From Campylobacter gastrosuis (GTDB lineage: Bacteria > Campylobacterota > Campylobacteria > Campylobacterales > Campylobacteraceae), in the NCBI RefSeq assembly GCF_030249845.1, contig NZ_JANURM010000002.1, positions 1 through 64,000 of the forward strand: 64,000 nt of DNA, read 5' to 3'. The first letter of the stretch is position 1, and each line of letters opens with the position of its first letter. Position numbers and translations under genes: made by a program. Below the pieces are notes generated by a model. The model was not told the origin of the DNA and searched no databases. It saw nothing but the letters and a program-made list of their open reading frames with translations. Below are positions 30,143-39,091 of the stretch, one piece after another.

Positions 30143-30799
30143 ATGGATATGAACGAGATAAATGAGAAGCTAAAGGATATACTAGCAACGGAAGGCAAAA
30201 AGAGTATAAAAGACGCAGACGTAGCAAGAGAGCTTGGCATTACTCCAAATGCCTATACTCAAATGAAATTTAGAAACTCAGTCCCATATAAGGAGATTAT
30301 GGATTTTCTATCAAAGCGTAAAATCTCAATAAATCTATTTTTCTATAATCAGCAAGGAGAGAGTCTTGAAGAGGCAGAGCGCAGATATAAGACACTTAGG
30401 TTGTTTAACGCAAAGGCTAGTCTTGGCGGAGGAGCTAATAATGACGAAGAAGAGTTTGACGAGGTGGTGATAGATAAGAGGCTTTTAAGACACTTTGGTA
30501 GAGGAAACGCTGGCGAGATGTATCCTGCTGATATAATCTCATGTATGGGTGATAGCATGGAGCCTCATATAATGGAAGGTGATTTATGCATGATAGGTAT
30601 AAGTATGCCATATAAGGACGGCGAAATATATGCCATAAATACGCCTGATGGGCTTGTGATAAAGGAGTGTTATAAGCAAGGAGATGAGTTTATGTTGGTG
30701 TCTTATAATCCTTTATATACACCTATTAGATACTATGCGTGTGAGTGCAAGATAGTGGGTAAGTTTATCGGACTTATGAGGGATGTAAATTGGCTTTAA
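30143..30799 (+). CDS. LexA/CI-like phage repressor with S24 peptidase domain
   Basis: 218 residues. N-terminal HTH (about 20-45, DADVARELGITPNAYTQMKF), a linker with a Gly-rich possible cleavage region (ASLGGGANN, 92-100), then an S24 domain with the catalytic Ser in MGDSMEP (S138) and the catalytic Lys in LVIKECYK (K174). It should keep the prophage silent and be inactivated in the SOS response by RecA-stimulated self-cleavage. Unlike Mu, where the repressor is at the left end, it lies next to the right end here. Confidence 0.9.
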   Translation: MDMNEINEKLKDILATEGKKSIKDADVARELGITPNAYTQMKFRNSVPYKEIMDFLSKRKISINLFFYNQQGESLEEAERRYKTLRLFNAKASLGGGANNDEEEFDEVVIDKRLLRHFGRGNAGEMYPADIISCMGDSMEPHIMEGDLCMIGISMPYKDGEIYAINTPDGLVIKECYKQGDEFMLVSYNPLYTPIRYYACECKIVGKFIGLMRDVNWL

Positions 30800-30810
30800 A
30801 GGGTGTTTAA

Positions 30811-30912
30811 AATATGTAAATTTTGGGTTAGAAATCAAAGTGAGAAAATGCTGCTTTTAACCCACTTTGATTTTAAGCATAAAATGACTTTGATTTGAAA
30901 AGCGGTTTTACA
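30811..30912. other. Prophage right end with transposase-binding-type repeats
   Basis: Three copies of ACTTTGATTT: inverted at 30832-30841, direct at 30864-30873 and 30887-30896 (23 bases apart). The element appears to end ...GGTTTTACA at 30912, the CA terminus expected of Mu-type phages. AATATGTAAA at 30811-30820 is the inverse of TTTACATATT at 30907-30916, across the presumed junction. Downstream the frame reads straight into a restriction-modification gene, supporting the boundary to within a few bases. Confidence 0.7.
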
Positions 30913-31771
30913 TATTCAGAGATATTATTTAAATGATAAAAAAGAGTATATCATATATCCTTATGAACTTATAAACGATAAAACACAGCTTATAGATGAG
31001 CAAACAATGCAGAAAAATTTTCCACTAACCTACAACGCATTAAGTCAAATTCGCGACCGACTTTTGGCTCGTGGCTCGGCAAATATGGCGTATCCGAGTT
31101 GGTATTCGCTATGGAATTTCAGAAATATTAAAAATTTGGGTGCTAAAAAACTATTAACGCCAGATGTTTGCTATGGCTCATCAATGTGCTTTGATGAAAA
31201 CGGCGATTTTTATCACAACGACACTTCATACGCTCTAATTTTAAAAGAAAATTACAGGCAAGGTTATAAATTTTATTTGTCAATTCTAAACTCATCTCTT
31301 ATGTGGTTTTTTATTAAAAATACAGGCTCTGAACTTCGTGGAGAATATTTTAGGTTTAAAACGAAATTTATTGAGCCATTTGGTTTGCCAAAGCTTGAAA
31401 ATTTAGCCGATCAAGAGCCGTTTATCAAAATCGCTGATGAGCTAATATCCTTAAACAAGTCGCTACAAAGGCAGATAGATGACTTCACTCGTGAGCTTGG
31501 ACTTGATAAGCTACCTACGAAGTTAGCGAAATTTTACGAGCTTGGCTTTGATGAGTTTATTAAGGAGTTTGCTAAGGCTAAGGGGTTGAAATTTAAAGAC
31601 AAGCTAGATGAGAGGACGTTTAAAAACGAGTGGAGAGCGATTTTTGAAAACGACACGGCTGAAATTTCACGCTTAAAAGCTAGTATCGCAAAATTTGAAA
31701 ATGAGCTAGATGATATGGTCTTTTTACTTTACGGACTAAGCGATGATGAAATCGCTATCGTAAAAGGTTAA
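30913..31771 (+). pseudogene. C-terminal part of a type IIG restriction-modification enzyme, interrupted by the prophage
   Basis: The frame is open from just inside the putative prophage end (last in-frame stop at 30896-30898) to TAA at 31771. It reads YYLNDKKEYIIYPYELINDK, then NFPLTYNALSQIRDRLLARG and AYPSWYSLW. This is the TaqI-like target recognition domain of Eco57I/type IIG enzymes, which methylate and cut DNA in one chain. A helical end follows (about 150-250 from ATG 31007). The methylase/nuclease part should lie beyond the left prophage end, off this window. The in-frame ATG at 31007 is not a true start. Confidence 0.8.
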
Positions 31772-31834
31772 TGAAAATTTATTAAAACAAGTCGGAGCGA
31801 TTTAAAAACGTTTGATTAAAACAATAAATAAAAA

Positions 31835-31921
31835 TGGTGCCTGAGGTCGGACTCGAACCGACACAAGGTCGCCCTTACCAGATTTTGAGTCTGGCGCGTC
31901 TACCAGTTTCACCACTCAGGC
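31835..31921 (-). tRNA. tRNA-Leu, anticodon CAA
   Basis: 87 bases including an encoded CCA. Acceptor GCCTGAG/CTCAGGC, anticodon arm CCAGA-CTCAAAA-TCTGG with anticodon CAA, a long variable arm and T-loop TTCGAGT. A complete class II tRNA, and a useful contrast to the phage tRNA-like RNAs, which lack CCA and an anticodon arm. Confidence 0.96.
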
Positions 31922-31924
31922 ACA

Positions 31925-31946
31925 AGGTTCGCCAAGCGACGAACCT
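31925..31946 (-). terminator. Hairpin between hup and tRNA-Leu
   Basis: AGGTTCG (31925-31931) and CGAACCT (31940-31946), 14 bases past the hup stop on the minus strand. It may end the HU transcript or separate it from the tRNA. Confidence 0.5.
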
Positions 31947-31960
31947 AAATGTGCTAAAAA

Positions 31961-32263
31961 TTACTTTTTCTTAGATTTTTTAGCGTTTGTAGCAGCAACA
32001 GCTTCTTTAAGCTTTTTGCCTACTTTAAATTTCACAGCTTTGCTTGCTGGGACATCAATAGTTTTGTTTGTACCCGGCACTCTTGCTTTTCTAGCGGCTC
32101 TATCAGCAGTGCTAAATGTGCCAAAACCAATAAAGCTAATGCTATCACCCTTAATAAGTGCAGCAGAGATCGCTTCTAGCGTAGCATCAACAGCTTTTGT
32201 TGAGTCTTTTTTTGAAAGTCCAGCCTTCTCAGCAACAGCTTGAATAAAATCAGCCTTTTTCAT
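31961..32263 (-). CDS. hup: HU-family DNA-binding protein
   Basis: 100 residues, histone-like nucleoid protein. Typical features are MKKADFIQAVAEKAGLSKKD, FIGFGTFSTADRAARKARVP with the conserved Gly-Phe-Gly-Phe-like core, and the DNA-bending beta-arm PGTNKTIDVPASKAVKFKVG. A Lys-rich tail (AKKSKKK) extends the usual 90-residue form, as in other Campylobacterota. On the host side of the prophage, transcribed leftward ahead of tRNA-Leu. Confidence 0.95.
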   Translation of the reverse strand: MKKADFIQAVAEKAGLSKKDSTKAVDATLEAISAALIKGDSISFIGFGTFSTADRAARKARVPGTNKTIDVPASKAVKFKVGKKLKEAVAATNAKKSKKK

Positions 32264-32375
32264 TGTAAATATCCTTTAAAAGAAGTAATGTAGGGGCTAT
32301 TCTACAATTTTTTTTAAAAAAACACAATAGATTTTTACGAATTTTTGCAAAAAAACGCCAAAAATTCGCTATTTA

Positions 32376-33107
32376 TCAAAAAATTTCAAACAAAAGCTCG
32401 TTTTTTAAGCCAATTTTTTTAATATCAACGAGCTTTAAGCCGTCTATTTGTAGTGCTAAAAGCTCATCTTTGTTTGAGATTAAGCTGTTTGCGACGCATT
32501 TTAAAACCAATCCACGATAGGCTTTTGCGTAGTGGCTTACGACTTTTTTATTTTTTGTGAATTTAAAGGCAAAATGCTCCTGTTTTAGCGTGTAAAATTT
32601 CTCGTAAAAACTCGCCCTTAAATCCAAAACAAGCTCATCTTTTAAAAATTCATCAATTTTATGACTAAAATTTTCTTTATAAAATTTTTCTATATCAAAA
32701 TTTTTAATTTTTTCGCCCTGTTTTAGTTTGTATTCTGGGATTAAATCCTTTGCTAAAATAGCTCCAAAGAGATTTGAGAAAATCAGCACATTTTCATCTA
32801 TGAAATTTTTAGCATTTTGGCTTAAATCATCGTATTTTAGGTGCGAGTAAGCCACGCCAGTGTAGCGTCTAATCGCCTTTATGCAACCCTTTTTAAACAG
32901 ACTAACTCTAAAATTTTCATCATAATTTTTCACGCCAAAAAGGGCTAAAATCTCATCATTGCTTGCATTTTGTAAAAATTCATCGTATAAATTTATAATG
33001 TTTAGGCGTTTTTGGTATAAATCGCTAAATGTAAAATTCTTGCTACTTAGCAAAATATCGCTACTTAAACTGCTTTTTGCTTCGCTTGGCGAAAATAAAA
33101 TTTTCAT
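32376..33107 (-). CDS. yaaA: YaaA/DUF328 peroxide-stress protein
   Basis: 243 residues, YaaA family (DUF328). In E. coli YaaA limits free iron during peroxide stress and binds DNA. Conserved parts are the N-terminal MKILFSPSEAK, RRYTGVAYSHLKYDDLSQNA, ILSNLFG-like IFSNLFGAI with PEYKLKQGEKI, and SHYAKAYRGLVL near the C-terminus. Length is normal. Single gene, divergent from flgL. Confidence 0.9.
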   Translation of the reverse strand: MKILFSPSEAKSSLSSDILLSSKNFTFSDLYQKRLNIINLYDEFLQNASNDEILALFGVKNYDENFRVSLFKKGCIKAIRRYTGVAYSHLKYDDLSQNAKNFIDENVLIFSNLFGAILAKDLIPEYKLKQGEKIKNFDIEKFYKENFSHKIDEFLKDELVLDLRASFYEKFYTLKQEHFAFKFTKNKKVVSHYAKAYRGLVLKCVANSLISNKDELLALQIDGLKLVDIKKIGLKNELLFEIF

Positions 33108-33215
33108 TTTTACCCCTTTTTAAATCTGATTATAGTATAAATTTTTATCCATTTTGTCCGATATTAGCACAAGTGGAACTTTTTTTGCTAGTTTTATGAA
33201 AATTTAGGGGTTAAG

Positions 33216-35609
33216 ATGAGAATAACAAATCAATGGAAATACGCTCAAACTATGTATGATTATCAGCGTGGTATGCAGGGCGTTCAAAAGCACAATATGC
33301 AAATTTCAAGCGGTTTAAAGATACAAAATTCATTTGAAAATGCAAGTATTTATAACGACGCTATGAGACTTGATTATGAGATCACTTCGCTTGATCAGGT
33401 GGTTACTGCTACTTCAAAATCTCAAAATTTTGCAAAAAATAGCGATAAATCATTGCAAGAATTTAGCAAACAGCTTGAAAATTTTAAGGTAAAGCTAGTC
33501 CAAGCTGCAAGCGACGTGCATAACACGACCTCTCTTGGTGCTATCGCAAACGACTTAGAGGGCATAAAAGATCACCTAATGAATATCGCAAACACATCGC
33601 TAAATGGGCAGTTTTTATTCTCTGGTTCAGCCGTTGATACAAAGCCGATTAGCCAAAATGGCAGCTACAATGGCAACAAAGAGCAGATGAGAACGATCGC
33701 TGGCTCAAAGGTAGAAATCCCATATAATTTAAATGGATATGACCTATTTTTAGGCAAAGATGATGATTATAATAAGGTTTTAACAACCAACGTAAAGCTA
33801 ACCGACAACACTCGCCAAGACCCAGATGCACCAGAGAAAATTTTAACCGAAGAGAGCAAAATCAAGCATTTAGTCGGACTTGATTATGTCCAAAATAAGG
33901 CTAGTTTAAACTCTGATTATGATTTTTTGGATAATTCAGATGTAAAATACCCCGATACTTACTTTTATATGCAGGGCAAAAAGAGCGACGGCACGAGCTT
34001 TACGTCAAAATTTAAACTCACGGCTGATACGACAATTCGTGGCTTAATGGATAAAATCGGCATAGAATTTGGCAACACAACACGCACAAAGGTTGTTGAT
34101 GTAAATATCAACAACGACGGACAAATCGTGGTAAAGGATCTGACAAAGGGTGCTCAGGTGCTTGATTTTAGTTTAGTTGGTGCGACTGAGAAGGTGCTAA
34201 ATAGAAATTTAATAAACAACACCAATGCAAATCCGCCATCAAGTGTAAGCAGTCTAGCCGACCTTGAAAACGCTGCAAATCCAGCCGTAGCAATCCCAGC
34301 AGGTAAATTGCCAGTGCATATTACAACTTTTACAAAAAACAAATATACCGATATAAACGGCGAAATGGTAAATCCATTTGATTATGATAAGGTGCAGTTT
34401 AGTGCCAAAGATAACACCCTAAGCTCAAACGTTTCGCAAGTGGTAAGAAAAACTGGCGAATATGCGACTGAAAACACAAGACTAAGCGAAGTAGCAGGCA
34501 CAAGAGCGGTGCAAAAGACCATAAACGGACAGGTGCAATACGTAAAAGACACGTATGATGTGAATTTTTACCCAAAGGGGATTGACCCAAAAGATCACGA
34601 TTTGTATAACATTGATAATCAAACAATCTCAATGAAGGTAAAATCAAAGCTCGGCACGACTTATGAAATAGATGTAAAAATGGGCACTCACAATCCAAAC
34701 GCCCCAGTTAGCTTTTCAATAAAAGGCACAAATGCCGACGGCACACCGACCTATCCAGGATATGCTAATCAAACTAGAACGCTAACCGTTTATAACGCCG
34801 ATGAGCACGGCGAATACCGCACAAGAACGCCTGATTTTAGCTACCGACAGCTAATGGATATAGTCGCAATGGCAGCTAGTGATAATATCCCAAATCCGCC
34901 TCACGCCGAGGGGAATTTCGTCCCAGTCGGTGGCGGTGCAGCAGTATCAATAGATAGCGACCACCCAGAGGCGATAGAAAAAAGACGCCAAAACTACGAG
35001 GCGTATAAAACTGCTATTGATAAGTCAAAGGGTGCGATTGAGGTAAATTTAAATCATAGAGGGCAAATTGAGCTAACTGATAAGATGTCATCTGTTACAA
35101 ATGTAGAGCTTACGATGTATGATAAAGCAAATAATGGCGGTCAGTTTTTAGGCGATAGCACTGGCACGACAGCGGCTACAAGGCAAGGCAACGGCTCGGT
35201 GTTTAGCTTTATGGAGAATAACGCAATAGCCATTGATGAGCCAAGCATTGATCTTTTTAGCGACCTTACTAAGATGATAGAGGCTGTTAGAAACGGCTAT
35301 TTTAGGACAGAAGCCGATAGTGCTGACCCTAGAAATACGGGAATTCAAGGCGGTATTGAAAGAATTGATCACTTAATGGATCACATAAATAAAGAGAAGG
35401 TAAAAATCGGCTCATATACAAACCTGCTTGAAGATACAAACAACAGAGCAAGGCTGATGAAAGTAAATGTTGAGAGCGTAAAAAGCGACGTTATAAACGC
35501 TGATTACGCCGAGAGCTATTTAAGCCTGATGCAAAATATGATGAGCTATCAAGCAATGCTTCAAGCCACCTCAAAAATCAACCAGCTAAGCCTTCTTAAC
35601 TATATGTAA
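33216..35609 (+). CDS. flgL: Flagellar hook-associated protein 3 (hook-filament junction)
   Basis: 797 residues. Conserved D0/D1 ends: MRITNQWKYAQTMYDYQRGM at the start and YLSLMQNMMSYQAMLQATSK with INQLSLLNYM at the end, as in flagellin-family proteins. The ~550-residue middle is a large surface insert, giving a protein more than twice the length of E. coli FlgL (about 317) but normal for Campylobacter. It links hook and filament in the flagellum. Monocistronic, ended by the hairpin at 35609-35634. Confidence 0.93.
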   Translation: MRITNQWKYAQTMYDYQRGMQGVQKHNMQISSGLKIQNSFENASIYNDAMRLDYEITSLDQVVTATSKSQNFAKNSDKSLQEFSKQLENFKVKLVQAASDVHNTTSLGAIANDLEGIKDHLMNIANTSLNGQFLFSGSAVDTKPISQNGSYNGNKEQMRTIAGSKVEIPYNLNGYDLFLGKDDDYNKVLTTNVKLTDNTRQDPDAPEKILTEESKIKHLVGLDYVQNKASLNSDYDFLDNSDVKYPDTYFYMQGKKSDGTSFTSKFKLTADTTIRGLMDKIGIEFGNTTRTKVVDVNINNDGQIVVKDLTKGAQVLDFSLVGATEKVLNRNLINNTNANPPSSVSSLADLENAANPAVAIPAGKLPVHITTFTKNKYTDINGEMVNPFDYDKVQFSAKDNTLSSNVSQVVRKTGEYATENTRLSEVAGTRAVQKTINGQVQYVKDTYDVNFYPKGIDPKDHDLYNIDNQTISMKVKSKLGTTYEIDVKMGTHNPNAPVSFSIKGTNADGTPTYPGYANQTRTLTVYNADEHGEYRTRTPDFSYRQLMDIVAMAASDNIPNPPHAEGNFVPVGGGAAVSIDSDHPEAIEKRRQNYEAYKTAIDKSKGAIEVNLNHRGQIELTDKMSSVTNVELTMYDKANNGGQFLGDSTGTTAATRQGNGSVFSFMENNAIAIDEPSIDLFSDLTKMIEAVRNGYFRTEADSADPRNTGIQGGIERIDHLMDHINKEKVKIGSYTNLLEDTNNRARLMKVNVESVKSDVINADYAESYLSLMQNMMSYQAMLQATSKINQLSLLNYM

Positions 35610-35634
35610 GCCTAAGTTTTCTTAGGCTTTTTTT
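35609..35634 (+). terminator. Terminator after flgL
   Basis: AGCCTAAG-TTTT-CTTAGGCT with a run of T's to 35634. Confidence 0.9.
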
Positions 35635-35698
35635 AACCCTTACGTGCTATAATCCTGATTTTAAATTAATTAAAGGATCTGAAATTTTACGTCATTGT

Positions 35699-37795
35699 TT
35701 GTTTGTTTTTGCTATGTGTGTTTTAGTATTTTTTGGCTTATGCACATTTTTACCAAATGCCGATTTTGTCGGCTCTGTCGGTAAATTTCTAGGTAGTTTT
35801 AATCTTAAATTTTTTGGCTTTTTTGCCTACATTTATCCATTTTTTATGCTCGTGCTTTTAGCGAGTGGATTTTATAAATTTAGGGGATTTACGAGTGAGT
35901 TTGCCGAGGGTGGCTTTGGTGTTTTGCTTCTGTTTTTTTCGCTTTTGATGTTTCAGGCAATGGCATTAAGTGGGCTAAATTCTGGGCTTGTTGGCAGTAG
36001 CATAAATAGCGTTTTAAACGGCTTTATCGGTAAATTTGGCACATTTATTGTAGCACTTGGATTTTTTGTAATGTCGCTTGGGCTGATTTTTAGGGATAAT
36101 GTTATTGTTTTGTTTAAAAAAGCCTTTTTTGAGCCGAGCAAAAATTTCACAAAAGAGCCTGAAATCACGCCAAAAAAAGCAAAGCGAATTGAGCTTAAAA
36201 AGCAAAAAGATGAGATTATTGACACGCAAATTATTGATGAAAATTTAGATCTAAAAGCAAACGAGCCTGAAATTTCAGAGCCAAAAGAGCAGCCGATTGA
36301 GCTAAAAAATGCAAATGTTGAAATTTTAAGCGAGGTAGCTGAAAATAAAAAACTGCTTGATGAGATAGAAAAGGGCAAACTTGAAAAACCAAAGGATTTT
36401 ACGCTCCCACCGCTAAAATTCCTAGCCGACCCACCAAAACGCCAAAATCACATAAACGAGGCTGAGATAGACCAAAAAATCTCTGATTTGCTTGATAAAC
36501 TTCGTAAATTTAAAATTAACGGCGATGTCGTTAGGACATACACCGGTCCTATCGTTACGACATTTGAGTTTCGTCCAGCGCCAGACGTCAAGGTAAGTAA
36601 AATTTTAACGCTTCAAGATGATTTAGCAATGGCGCTAAAAGCCCAAACGATACGTATCCAAGCCCCAATCCCTGGCAAAGATGTAGTCGGCATTGAGGTG
36701 CCAAATCAAAATACAGAAACGATCTATCTAAAAGAAATTTTAGATAGCGAAATTTTTAAAAACGCTTCAAGTCCGCTAACAATGGCACTTGGCAAGGATA
36801 TTGTAGGTACTCCGTTTGTTACCGACCTTAAAAAACTACCGCACTTGCTAATCGCTGGCACAACCGGCTCTGGCAAAAGCGTGGGCATAAACGCTATGCT
36901 GTTAAGCCTACTTTATCGCAACAGCCCACAGACTTTACGCCTTATGATGATTGACCCAAAGATGCTTGAATTTAGCATTTACAACGACATACCGCACCTC
37001 TTAACGCCAGTCATCACACAGGCAAAACAGGCTATCACGGCGCTATCAAATATGGTCGCTGAAATGGAGCGAAGATACACGATAATGAGCCATACTCGCA
37101 CGAAAAACATTGAAAGCTATAACGAAAAGATGAAAGCCGAGGGTGGGGAGCAGCTACCTTACATTGTGGTTATTATTGATGAGCTTGCTGATTTGATGAT
37201 GACAAGCGGTAAGGACGTGGAGCTTTATATCGGACGCCTAGCGCAAATGGCAAGGGCTAGCGGCATACACCTAATAGTCGCCACACAACGCCCAAGCGTG
37301 GATGTCGTAACTGGGCTAATTAAAGCGAATTTGCCAAGCCGTGTGAGTTACAGGGTAGGGCAGAGAGTTGATAGTAAGGTGATTTTAGATCAAATGGGAG
37401 CTGAAAGCCTTTTAGGGCGTGGCGATATGCTATTTACTCCGCCGGGCAGTCCCGGCATTATAAGACTTCACGCACCATTTGCTAGTGAGAAAGAGATAGA
37501 AAATATCGTTGAGTTTTTAAAATCACAGCAAGAGGTCGTTTATGATGAGAAATTTTTAGCCGAAAGTGGCAGTGGTGGCAGCGAAAATGGCGAGGTGGCT
37601 TTAAGTGCTGGTGAGCTTGACCCGCTTTATAATGAGGCAAAAGAGATAGTTTTAAGTGAGCAAAAGACCTCAATTAGCTACTTACAGCGAAGACTTGGCG
37701 TGGGATATAATCGCTCGGCAAATATACTTGAACAAATGGAGAAAATGGGCGTCGTAAGTCCAGTAAATTCAAAAGGTCAAAGGGAGATATTGTAG
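35699..37795 (+). CDS. ftsK: DNA translocase FtsK/SpoIIIE
   Basis: 698 residues from TTG 35699. Four N-terminal membrane helices (about 1-145), a charged linker (150-230), and an alpha/beta motor domain with Walker A AGTTGSGKSVG, Walker B PYIVVIIDELADLMM, and a C-terminal winged-helix gamma domain (DPLYNEAKEIVLSEQKTSIS...). It clears chromosomes from the septum and, through gamma, activates Xer recombination (XerH is at 63143). The frame extends to an ATT at 35684, 6 bases after AAAGGA, which is a better spaced start than the TTG; this would add MLRHC. Confidence 0.93.
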   Translation: MFVFAMCVLVFFGLCTFLPNADFVGSVGKFLGSFNLKFFGFFAYIYPFFMLVLLASGFYKFRGFTSEFAEGGFGVLLLFFSLLMFQAMALSGLNSGLVGSSINSVLNGFIGKFGTFIVALGFFVMSLGLIFRDNVIVLFKKAFFEPSKNFTKEPEITPKKAKRIELKKQKDEIIDTQIIDENLDLKANEPEISEPKEQPIELKNANVEILSEVAENKKLLDEIEKGKLEKPKDFTLPPLKFLADPPKRQNHINEAEIDQKISDLLDKLRKFKINGDVVRTYTGPIVTTFEFRPAPDVKVSKILTLQDDLAMALKAQTIRIQAPIPGKDVVGIEVPNQNTETIYLKEILDSEIFKNASSPLTMALGKDIVGTPFVTDLKKLPHLLIAGTTGSGKSVGINAMLLSLLYRNSPQTLRLMMIDPKMLEFSIYNDIPHLLTPVITQAKQAITALSNMVAEMERRYTIMSHTRTKNIESYNEKMKAEGGEQLPYIVVIIDELADLMMTSGKDVELYIGRLAQMARASGIHLIVATQRPSVDVVTGLIKANLPSRVSYRVGQRVDSKVILDQMGAESLLGRGDMLFTPPGSPGIIRLHAPFASEKEIENIVEFLKSQQEVVYDEKFLAESGSGGSENGEVALSAGELDPLYNEAKEIVLSEQKTSISYLQRRLGVGYNRSANILEQMEKMGVVSPVNSKGQREIL

Positions 37796-37816
37796 GTTTA
37801 GCAAAAGTGCTAAACC
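37795..37816. terminator. Bidirectional terminator after ftsK
   Basis: GGTTTAGCA (37795-37803), AAAG, TGCTAAACC (37808-37816) between convergent genes; it overlaps both gene ends. Confidence 0.75.
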
Positions 37817-38019
37817 ATAAAAAGTGAAACGAAGCGTTTCTTTGGGATCGGAGAGAACTGCGTCATATACTCAAACGCCTCCTCCACGTCCCCGTCAGTA
37901 TATCCAGCTATTTGCTCAATTAGCTCGTATAGCTCCTCATCATCAAGTGAATCAAAGCTACCGCGATTTTCTAAAACTTCAAGCAAAACAGCGTCTAATT
38001 CTAACTCGTCGTATGTCAT
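37810..38019 (-). CDS. Small acidic hypothetical protein
   Basis: 69 residues, very acidic in its first 50 (DELELDAVLLEVLENRGSFD, then DDEELYELIEQIAGYTDGDV). It has no membrane segment and no recognised family. ATG preceded by AAAGGACGTTT on its strand. It is convergent with ftsK and may be a conserved small Campylobacter protein, but its role is unknown. Confidence 0.65.
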   Translation of the reverse strand: MTYDELELDAVLLEVLENRGSFDSLDDEELYELIEQIAGYTDGDVEEAFEYMTQFSPIPKKRFVSLFMV

Positions 38020-38164
38020 AAACGTCCTTTTGTGCTTTAAAAAATTGCGAAACTATACCAAAAGAACCTTATATTATGCTTTATTTAAGTTTTTTGTGAT
38101 AGAATTGCCAACGTTTGTTTTATCAAAATGATATACAAAATGATAAAAAGATAGGGAATTTTTA

Positions 38165-38482
38165 ATGAGTATAACACCAGAAATTTTAATAAAGATTATC
38201 TCTTATTTTACACCAATTAGCCACACAGAAGGCAGATTAAGAGTGCGTGTAAGCCCCAAAATCAGGGAGCTTTCAGGCGAAGTTGAGCTAAATAATATTG
38301 ATAATTTAATATCAAAAATAAATGGGATAAAAAGCGTAAAATTTAATAAAATAATAGGTTCGGTTACGATACAATACGATAATTTGATTTTTAAAAAATC
38401 TGAGTGGGACGAGCTTTTAGCTGGTAAAAACTTAGAAATTTTAAGCCAAAAAATAAACGATATTTCAAAGGATATTTTATGA
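38165..38482 (+). CDS. HMA_2-like domain protein, candidate ferrosome-cluster gene
   Basis: 105 residues with a ferredoxin-like heavy-metal-associated fold (about 15-80: FTPISHTEGRLRVRVSPKIR, then GIKSVKFNKIIGSVTIQYD). It lacks the CxxC metal site of classic HMA domains, as in the HMA_2 subgroup. The same domain type begins the P-type ATPase at 39898. It is the first gene of a six- to seven-gene tight cluster whose overlaps (ATGA with the next gene) indicate one operon. Confidence 0.7.
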   Translation: MSITPEILIKIISYFTPISHTEGRLRVRVSPKIRELSGEVELNNIDNLISKINGIKSVKFNKIIGSVTIQYDNLIFKKSEWDELLAGKNLEILSQKINDISKDIL

Positions 38483-39069
38483 AAGAGAGCCTAGAAATCG
38501 CATATATTGCCGAAGTTAGTGGCATTAAAATGTATGAAAATTTAAGCAGTTATTCTGAAATTTTTACTCAAATATGCCAAATTAGAAAAAATGGCTTAAC
38601 GCTTTTAGAAAATTTCGCAAAAGCAAACGAAATTGAGCTAAAAATCGGCGATGATTTGCCTAGTTTTTATCCAAAAAATTTAGATGACGCACTAATTTTT
38701 GCGATAAATTACGAAAATTCACTCTGCTACACTTACGAAAATTTAACCGATGAGCTAAAAAACGATGAGCTAAAAGATATCATTTTTAGACTTTGGGCGA
38801 CTTCAAATAACGAATATATCGTGGCTTTAAAGGAGCAGTTAAAGTCGTGTTTATCGCAAGAAAGCACTACAAATTTTATAGAAAAAAGCCAAAAAGATTT
38901 TGCTAATATCACACAAAATTTACAAGATATAATCTCTGGCAAAGCCGATAAAAACGCAATCTCAAACGTCCTAAATCATCCGCAGTTTTCGTTTTTTTCT
39001 GGACTTGCCTTGGGTGCTTTTGGTGCTAGTTTGATAGCTAAAAATTTAGAGGACAAAAATGAAAAATAA
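38479..39069 (+). CDS. Ferritin-like helical protein with C-terminal membrane segment
   Basis: 196 residues. The first 145 form a four-helix pattern with regularly placed Glu/Tyr/His-poor helices (EIAYIAEVSGIKMYENLSSY; NYENSLCYTYENLTDELKND), resembling rubrerythrin/ferritin-like domains, though a complete diiron EXXH set is not evident. The C-terminus (FFSGLALGAFGASLIAKNLE) is a Gly/Ala-rich membrane helix. A membrane-anchored helical protein in an iron-organelle-like cluster; role inferred. Starts in an ATGA overlap with the HMA_2-like gene. Confidence 0.6.
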   Translation: MKESLEIAYIAEVSGIKMYENLSSYSEIFTQICQIRKNGLTLLENFAKANEIELKIGDDLPSFYPKNLDDALIFAINYENSLCYTYENLTDELKNDELKDIIFRLWATSNNEYIVALKEQLKSCLSQESTTNFIEKSQKDFANITQNLQDIISGKADKNAISNVLNHPQFSFFSGLALGAFGASLIAKNLEDKNEK

Positions 39070-39091
39070 TACAAATTTCAAAGGAGCAAAT

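Noticed and set aside
31007-31771. 254-aa restriction-enzyme-like ORF as an intact gene
   Set aside because: The frame is open upstream to the prophage end and the upstream residues match the same family, so it is a truncated gene.
37824-38021. 65-aa plus-strand ORF after ftsK
   Set aside because: Opposite the acidic minus-strand gene, which has a better ribosome site; composition is unnatural.
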